Shown here piece by piece: positions 60,220-64,000 of a stretch of 64,000 bases of DNA. How positions within the stretch are numbered: the stretch's first letter is position 1; each line of letters begins with the position of its first letter. The stretch is taken from assembly GCA_934636265.1 (NCBI GenBank), contig CAKUAD010000007.1, positions 1 through 64,000 on the forward strand, given 5' to 3'. Source of the stretch: an uncultured Flavobacterium sp. GTDB lineage: Bacteria > Bacteroidota > Bacteroidia > Flavobacteriales > Flavobacteriaceae. The position numbers and the translations under genes were made by a program. The notes under the pieces were generated by a model that saw nothing but the letters and a program-made list of their open reading frames with translations, was not told where the DNA came from and searched no databases.

Positions 60220-61851
60220 ATGAAAAAACGCTACTCCCTTTTGGCCGGCTATGGCGCGTTGTTCGCACTGCTGTATTTCACGGCCTACACGCCGCAATAC
60301 ATTGAAGGCGACGATGCCACAACCATTCTCTATCACCTTTGCGGCCGCAATGCCGATATACAGACGCCGTACGCCCCTTACCATTCCGGGTTTGACTTTG
60401 TGCTGTCATTTTTCCCGGCCGATGAAGTGCTTTTGCGCCAAGTCTCGATAGGATTGTCGTTTGCTTTTGGCTTTTTATCGCTGGTGGGCTGTGCGCTTTT
60501 TTTAAACGAGATTTTTCCCGGACGGCGGGTGGTGTGGGCATTTTTGGCACTGTTTCCGTTTGCGCTTCCGGACATGCTTTTTCACAGCCTGATCCTGAAC
60601 GCCTCCAACATCAGCCTGGCATTTGCCCTGGCCAGTTTGATATTGTTCGTGCGCTATCTGCGAAAGCCAAAACCGGCCTTGTTGGTAGCATCGGCAGTTT
60701 GTTTGGCAGTGGCCATCCCCTTTAGATGGTCGATGCTGACGATTTTCCCGGTGTTTTACGCCATCGTACTGGGATTGCCTGAATTTTCGAGTGTCGCAAA
60801 CTTTAAGCGAACCATCGTTCACAGTGTTATTTCACTATCGATAGCCGTGGGAGCGATAGCCATATCCGGTTATTCGCCGGTTGCGGTTTATGAGATTATT
60901 TTGTGGGGCGGAAGTTTTATGGACAATGCCGAGCGGTCGATGCTGAGCATGTTGGCGACGGGTTCGGCGTTTTTGACTCCTGTATTTGGACTGTTACTGG
61001 CGATAGGTTTCTGGACGATTTTTGTGACCGATAGGCGTCACTGGCGCAACCACCTGGCGCTCATGGGACTATCCATTTTTCCCTTTGTCCTCCTTGGATT
61101 TTTCCCTGCGCTTAAATTTTTTCTTACGCTTTTACCCATGCTGCTCATCGTGGCATACACCGGATTCCAAACCCTTGCAACCAAACGTTGGGCCCTTGGC
61201 GGTGTTGTGGCCCTCACGGCATTGGTATGGCTGGTGGGCATACGGATTGAAGCGACGGGAACTCTGGCCGGGCCGGGGTTCTCTCAAGAGTTCGCCCAAA
61301 AAAGCAATACGCAATCCTCGACGGAGAACGCCAACCCCGATGCACGTGTCAGGATCAACAAAATTTATCCGGCGTTTGGTGGCGGATTTTATATGCCGAT
61401 GCTGGAAGGTCCGCGCCCGCTCTACGGATACGCCCACGTCCTTTTTGGCGGCGAATGGAAAAAACACCTAAACGACTTTACCGCCGAAAGAAACCTGATG
61501 CTGGACCGAATCCAGAAGCCGGGTGTTGGGTATTTGCAGGACCGGCGCACCGCTTTTGTGCAGTGTGACCTCTTTAGGTTGGGCTATGCAACAAACCAAA
61601 GTTACCAAACCGGCCGTGACCTGTTGTATCGCGATTTTATGAAGGATGGCGATACGCTGCGTGTCAACATTGTTCCCGACAATGTTTCAAAAGCTCAATT
61701 TGCCGCCGAATACCTCAAGGCTAATCCCAATACCGTCTACCGAAGCGCCTATTCAAGCTCGATACTGGCGCTTACGCAACAAATCCCCGAGCTGGAAATT
61801 ATCGGTCCGTACACGGTATTTAGCCCCATTAACCAAAAGAAAGAGCCGTAA
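60220..61851 (+). CDS. Polytopic membrane protein, GT-C glycosyltransferase-like
   Basis: A 543-residue protein with ten or so membrane helices in the first 350 residues and a soluble C-terminal domain of about 190. The first extracytoplasmic loop contains YIEGDDATTILYHLCG: an acidic Asp-Asp soon after helix 1 is the catalytic mark of GT-C glycosyltransferases that use lipid-phosphate sugars, though no family name is certain. The C-terminal part (YPAFGGGFYMPMLEGPRPLY) is unlike known domains. Encoded alone between a terminator and tRNA-Ser. Confidence 0.6.
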   Translation: MKKRYSLLAGYGALFALLYFTAYTPQYIEGDDATTILYHLCGRNADIQTPYAPYHSGFDFVLSFFPADEVLLRQVSIGLSFAFGFLSLVGCALFLNEIFPGRRVVWAFLALFPFALPDMLFHSLILNASNISLAFALASLILFVRYLRKPKPALLVASAVCLAVAIPFRWSMLTIFPVFYAIVLGLPEFSSVANFKRTIVHSVISLSIAVGAIAISGYSPVAVYEIILWGGSFMDNAERSMLSMLATGSAFLTPVFGLLLAIGFWTIFVTDRRHWRNHLALMGLSIFPFVLLGFFPALKFFLTLLPMLLIVAYTGFQTLATKRWALGGVVALTALVWLVGIRIEATGTLAGPGFSQEFAQKSNTQSSTENANPDARVRINKIYPAFGGGFYMPMLEGPRPLYGYAHVLFGGEWKKHLNDFTAERNLMLDRIQKPGVGYLQDRRTAFVQCDLFRLGYATNQSYQTGRDLLYRDFMKDGDTLRVNIVPDNVSKAQFAAEYLKANPNTVYRSAYSSSILALTQQIPELEIIGPYTVFSPINQKKEP

Positions 61852-61926
61852 TTTGCTAGATTTCAGCCTGTAAAACATACCCCAACTAAAAACCTGAAAA
61901 TATTTTTCAGAATTAAAAAACCTTGC

Positions 61927-61934
61927 TATATTTG
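61927..61934 (+). promoter_or_regulatory. -7 element TATATTTG of tRNA-Ser
   Basis: Exact TAnnTTTG, 16 bases before the mature tRNA start. No TTG is placed well for a -33 box. Confidence 0.5.
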
Positions 61935-61950
61935 CATCCGCCACAGCAAA

Positions 61951-62035
61951 GGAGGAATGGCAGAGTGGTCGATCGCGGCGGTCTTGAAAACCGTTGACTG
62001 TAACAGGTCCGGGGGTTCGAATCCCTCTTCCTCCG
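61951..62035 (+). tRNA. tRNA-Ser(UGA)
   Basis: An 85-base tRNA. Acceptor arms GGAGGAA and TTCCTCC pair over seven bases, followed by discriminator G62035; D arm with GGCAGAGTGGTCGATCGCGG; anticodon arm GCGGT - CTTGAAA - ACCGT... with anticodon TGA; a long variable arm typical of Ser; T arm with GGGGGTTCGAATCCC. CCA is not encoded. It is the left boundary of an apparent integrated element. Confidence 0.95.
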
Positions 62036-62037
62036 CA

Positions 62038-62112
62038 AGGCAAGAACGTAACTAATTATTATTTAATTAGTTGCGTTTTTTGCTTTTAGAAATTAGGCAA
62101 TATTTAGGCAAT
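62038..62112. repeat. Three AGGCAA motifs next to tRNA-Ser (possible attachment/arm sites)
   Basis: AGGCAA occurs at 62038-62043 (straight after the tRNA), 62095-62100 and 62106-62111; the last two are within a tandem TTAGGCAAT (62093-62101 and 62104-62112), 11 bases apart, one helical turn. Short direct repeats on one face beside a tRNA 3' end are usual for tyrosine-recombinase arm sites. The matching right-hand att copy is outside the window. Confidence 0.4.
62041..62080 (+). terminator. Hairpin and T run after tRNA-Ser
   Basis: AACGTAACTAATTA (62045-62058) pairs with TAATTAGTTGCGTT (62064-62077) across a short loop with one mismatch; a T run follows. Probable tRNA transcription terminator or, alternatively, part of the att region. 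Confidence 0.65.
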
Positions 62113-62143
62113 TTTACTTATTTACCATTTAAAATGCCACTTA

Positions 62144-63043
62144 ATGGAACAGTCCACACTATCCAATCTTGACTCCGCTAACCGGGCACTACTCTCGCTA
62201 CTGCGCGAGAGGTTAGCAGAATCTAAAACTTTAGACGCATTCGATAAGACATTCGGTGTCGCAGCACTCGTTGCCCGGATTACTGACGATCATCTGCTCG
62301 ACTATATCGTGAAGGCCATGAAGGGAGTGGGCTATCTCAAAACGCTTCCGTTGGACACTTTAAAAACAAATCAATTGTTGATGTCGATGGGCATGCCAAT
62401 TACGGCGAGATTCGTTAGCAGCATCTTATTTGCTGAAGCGCTTTTTGCCGTTGATGAGTTCCTAAACAAACTACCGGGCGCAAAGCAATTAGAAAAGAGG
62501 GTCACCATGCCTGTTCTAAGCATCGAGGTAAAGGAGCAAGAGCTGGTGACTAATCTTTCCGAAATAACCCGATTCGTTAAGAACAAGGCTATTCGTTTAC
62601 AGATTGCGTTGTACAACAACAAGCCAAAGGTAGAGCGAGAAAAGAATCTGGAACTCTTAATGTCCGAAATGGCAGAAGTTGACTACACATACCTCAGCGA
62701 CACATTTGCTGAGGACATCAAATACCTAAGTTTGAGACTTCTGGCCGAGAAGCATTCAGACAATGCCAATACCAAAATTGACGATCACATATTTGCTAAC
62801 GGTGGACGAGCGCTCTTCGATTACCTGCACAAAGAAAAGGTGCGTAGCGGAGCCGACATCGCGTACTATTACCGGGTAATGTACCGGGACAATTACATTA
62901 TTCGCAATCAGGCAGACTTCCGCGAGTGGTATCACAAAAACTATCCCGACAGAGAACTCGGCAAATTTAGGACGCTGGAGAACTTAAAGAACGTCAGTCG
63001 TGAAAATGACTACCGAGCGGCTCTGAATACGCTTAATTTATAG
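62144..63043 (+). CDS. Unknown protein at the start of an integrated element
   Basis: A 299-residue soluble, largely helical and highly charged protein. Helices can be traced as LDSANRALLSLLRERLAESK, DHLLDYIVKAMKGVGYLKTL, NLSEITRFVKNKAIRLQIAL, EDIKYLSLRLLAEKHSDN; a C-terminal block DYLHKEKVRSGADIAYYYRV, FREWYHKNYPDRELGKFRTL looks like a compact domain with conserved aromatic and charged residues. I do not recognise a family. No signal peptide, no coiled-coil DNA-binding motif. It lies just after tRNA-Ser and before the excisionase-like gene, in DNA whose codon use differs from the chromosome to the left. Confidence 0.65.
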   Translation: MEQSTLSNLDSANRALLSLLRERLAESKTLDAFDKTFGVAALVARITDDHLLDYIVKAMKGVGYLKTLPLDTLKTNQLLMSMGMPITARFVSSILFAEALFAVDEFLNKLPGAKQLEKRVTMPVLSIEVKEQELVTNLSEITRFVKNKAIRLQIALYNNKPKVEREKNLELLMSEMAEVDYTYLSDTFAEDIKYLSLRLLAEKHSDNANTKIDDHIFANGGRALFDYLHKEKVRSGADIAYYYRVMYRDNYIIRNQADFREWYHKNYPDRELGKFRTLENLKNVSRENDYRAALNTLNL

Positions 63044-63121
63044 GCATTGTATTCGGTATTGGGTGGTTGAGTTGCACGCGGTTTATTTCACTTGGTCTGA
63101 TTTACAGGTAATTTTTCACAC

Positions 63122-63150
63122 TGTACCGCAATTGGTTCATCGTGTACCGC
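63122..63150. repeat. Direct repeat TGTACCGC x2 before the excisionase-like gene
   Basis: TGTACCGC at 63122-63129 and 63143-63150, 21 bases start to start (two helical turns), 53 bases before the start of the HTH gene. Possible binding sites for that protein. Confidence 0.5.
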
Positions 63151-63202
63151 CAGAAGTACATATCCTGCTTCAAATTTGCTTCATAATTAAATAAAACCAA
63201 TT

Positions 63203-63478
63203 ATGAGCACTTATCAATTTACCACCCTTGAACCGGAAACACTTTCCGAAGCAATCGCCGCCGCCGTTAAAAAGCAATTGCGAGACCTAACGGCAGAAAT
63301 CGTAGCTAAACCTATTGACGAACTTATGAGCCGAGAAGAAGCGGCTGAGTACTTACGCGTCAGCATCTCTACAATCAACAACTGGCGGCGTTCAGGCAAG
63401 CTGGTAGCCTACGGACTCGGAAACCGGGTTTTCTTCAAACGTTCGGAAGTTGAAAGCAGTTTAACTAAGCTTCAGTAG
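63203..63478 (+). CDS. Excisionase/AlpA-like helix-turn-helix protein
   Basis: A 91-residue protein with a 40-residue N-terminal helical part (TTLEPETLSEAIAAAVKKQL) and a C-terminal winged HTH of the MerR/AlpA/excisionase group (HTH_17): SREEAAEYLRVSISTINNWR, RSGKLVAYGLGNRVFFKRSE. In Bacteroidota mobile elements such proteins (often called helix-turn-helix domain protein) direct excision or early gene control. Two TGTACCGC repeats lie just upstream. The next, unfinished gene starts 4 bases after its stop. Confidence 0.85.
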   Translation: MSTYQFTTLEPETLSEAIAAAVKKQLRDLTAEIVAKPIDELMSREEAAEYLRVSISTINNWRRSGKLVAYGLGNRVFFKRSEVESSLTKLQ

Positions 63479-63482
63479 TTTC

Positions 63483-64000
63483 ATGGAAGATAACGAACGC
63501 TACTTCAATTTCCCGATATGCTTTCTACCGGGGCTAATCACTGACTTGAATGCGACATTGGATGACATAGCAGCCTATGCGATTTATAAACACCTGAATA
63601 AGCATCATTACGAATACCGAGAGATATGGTTTCAATCGATTCCGACAGATACGTTAATAACGTATTTGGTCGATGTCGCCGACTACTTTTACTATTTACT
63701 CGAAGATGCTCTAACCCTTTACGAACGAGGAAAGCTATTAGCCGACTCAATTCCCGAAAAATCACCGCACTGCGGCATAAACATCGAGATTTTCTACAGT
63801 TACCGTGAGGGATACAAGACGGACTTTGACAAAGCATGTCTGGTAGCATTTTTAGCAATTAAAAGTATATTAGGAAATCGAGAGTATTGCAAAATGACCA
63901 ATCAGTTTCTGATTAGCCGAATGGCAGGTAACAAAAAGGTGGTTCCGCTGGACGAAATACACCCGGCAGTGCTAAAATTTACAACTGAATATCAATTAAA
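63483..64000 (+). CDS. Unfinished gene of the element, runs off the window
   Basis: From ATG 63483 the frame stays open to the end of the window: at least 172 residues, without a stop. It begins MEDNERYFNFPICFLPGLIT and includes DLNATLDDIAAYAIYKHLNK, LPS-like segments are absent, and later KACLVAFLAIKSILGNREYC and MTNQFLISRMAGNKKVVPLD. The content suits a replication-initiation or primase-associated protein of a mobile element (helical, charged, with NQFLISRMAG helix), but no domain can be named. It is 4 bases after the HTH gene, so cotranscribed. Confidence 0.6.
   Translation, partial: MEDNERYFNFPICFLPGLITDLNATLDDIAAYAIYKHLNKHHYEYREIWFQSIPTDTLITYLVDVADYFYYLLEDALTLYERGKLLADSIPEKSPHCGINIEIFYSYREGYKTDFDKACLVAFLAIKSILGNREYCKMTNQFLISRMAGNKKVVPLDEIHPAVLKFTTEYQL

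Noticed and set aside
1..64000. CRISPR array, insertion sequence, rRNA or toxin-antitoxin locus
   Set aside because: No spaced repeat series, no transposase motif, no rRNA sequence and no recognised TA family was seen.

Overview
The window looks like a chromosomal stretch from a Gram-negative Bacteroidota, most likely a Flavobacterium-like member of the Flavobacteriaceae. Supporting signs are three proteins with type IX secretion (T9SS) type A C-terminal sorting domains (PNPxxG/D start, conserved end), many lipoproteins with an early Cys, promoters of the Bacteroidota form TTG/TTTG - about 19 nt - TAnnTTTG, few Shine-Dalgarno sequences, and family content typical of flavobacteria (DUF6150-like, DUF6952-like, DUF5723-like, DUF4256, FeS L-serine dehydratase, single-subunit PabB-like protein). 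Most of the window is housekeeping or niche DNA. No CRISPR array, rRNA, insertion sequence or recognisable defence island is visible.

Layout. 1-6.8 kb: small membrane and stress-type genes, including a DUF2975 + XRE regulator pair and an inserted AT-rich gene (2420-2812) lying between two 31-bp direct repeats. 6.9-10.7 kb: VIT-type metal transporter, DUF2231-like protein, esterase lipoprotein, cold-shock protein with a strong terminator. 10.7-17.6 kb, minus strand: TPR histidine kinase and LuxR-type regulator, then a run of surface genes (two T9SS cargo proteins, a tail-fibre-like protein, an OmpA-domain protein). 17.8-25 kb: small secreted proteins, including a six-fold YxSQA repeat protein, a P2-type cation ATPase, an SMR exporter overlapping a DUF4256 gene. 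25.1-28.9 kb: a tight plus-strand cluster (DUF1801, GNAT, pentapeptide-repeat, UbiA-like, small membrane protein, CDF metal exporter). 29-38 kb: L-serine dehydratase, lipoproteins, panB, an RluA pseudouridine synthase, DUF5723 outer-membrane protein, aldehyde dehydrogenase, neutral zinc metallopeptidase, then an AT-rich orphan gene. 38.9-50 kb: YifB/ComM, a second membrane protein + XRE pair, and a six-gene minus-strand operon lpd - choice-of-anchor-B T9SS protein - lipoprotein - pabB - tilS - dsbD.

50-55 kb holds a small regulon: a membrane protein, a winged-helix regulator and CreD, with matching ACTTTG-N5-CA(A/G)AGT inverted repeats before the first and third genes. It is followed by the most interesting chromosomal cluster, an ATP-cone/PD-(D/E)XK nuclease fusion gene with a very short predicted leader, directly followed by a beta-CASP metallo-beta-lactamase nuclease and a BamE-like lipoprotein. 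55-60 kb: divergent Lrp regulator and methionine gamma-lyase-like gene, amino acid permease, and a peroxiredoxin - thioredoxin - DUF6952 operon behind a 26-bp perfect inverted repeat.

At 61951-62035 lies tRNA-Ser(UGA). Everything to its right (62.1-64 kb) reads as the start of an integrated element: repeated AGGCAA motifs next to the tRNA end, an unrecognised 299-residue protein, an AlpA/excisionase-like helix-turn-helix protein behind TGTACCGC direct repeats, and an unfinished gene running off the window. The integrase and cargo, if present, lie beyond the right edge.
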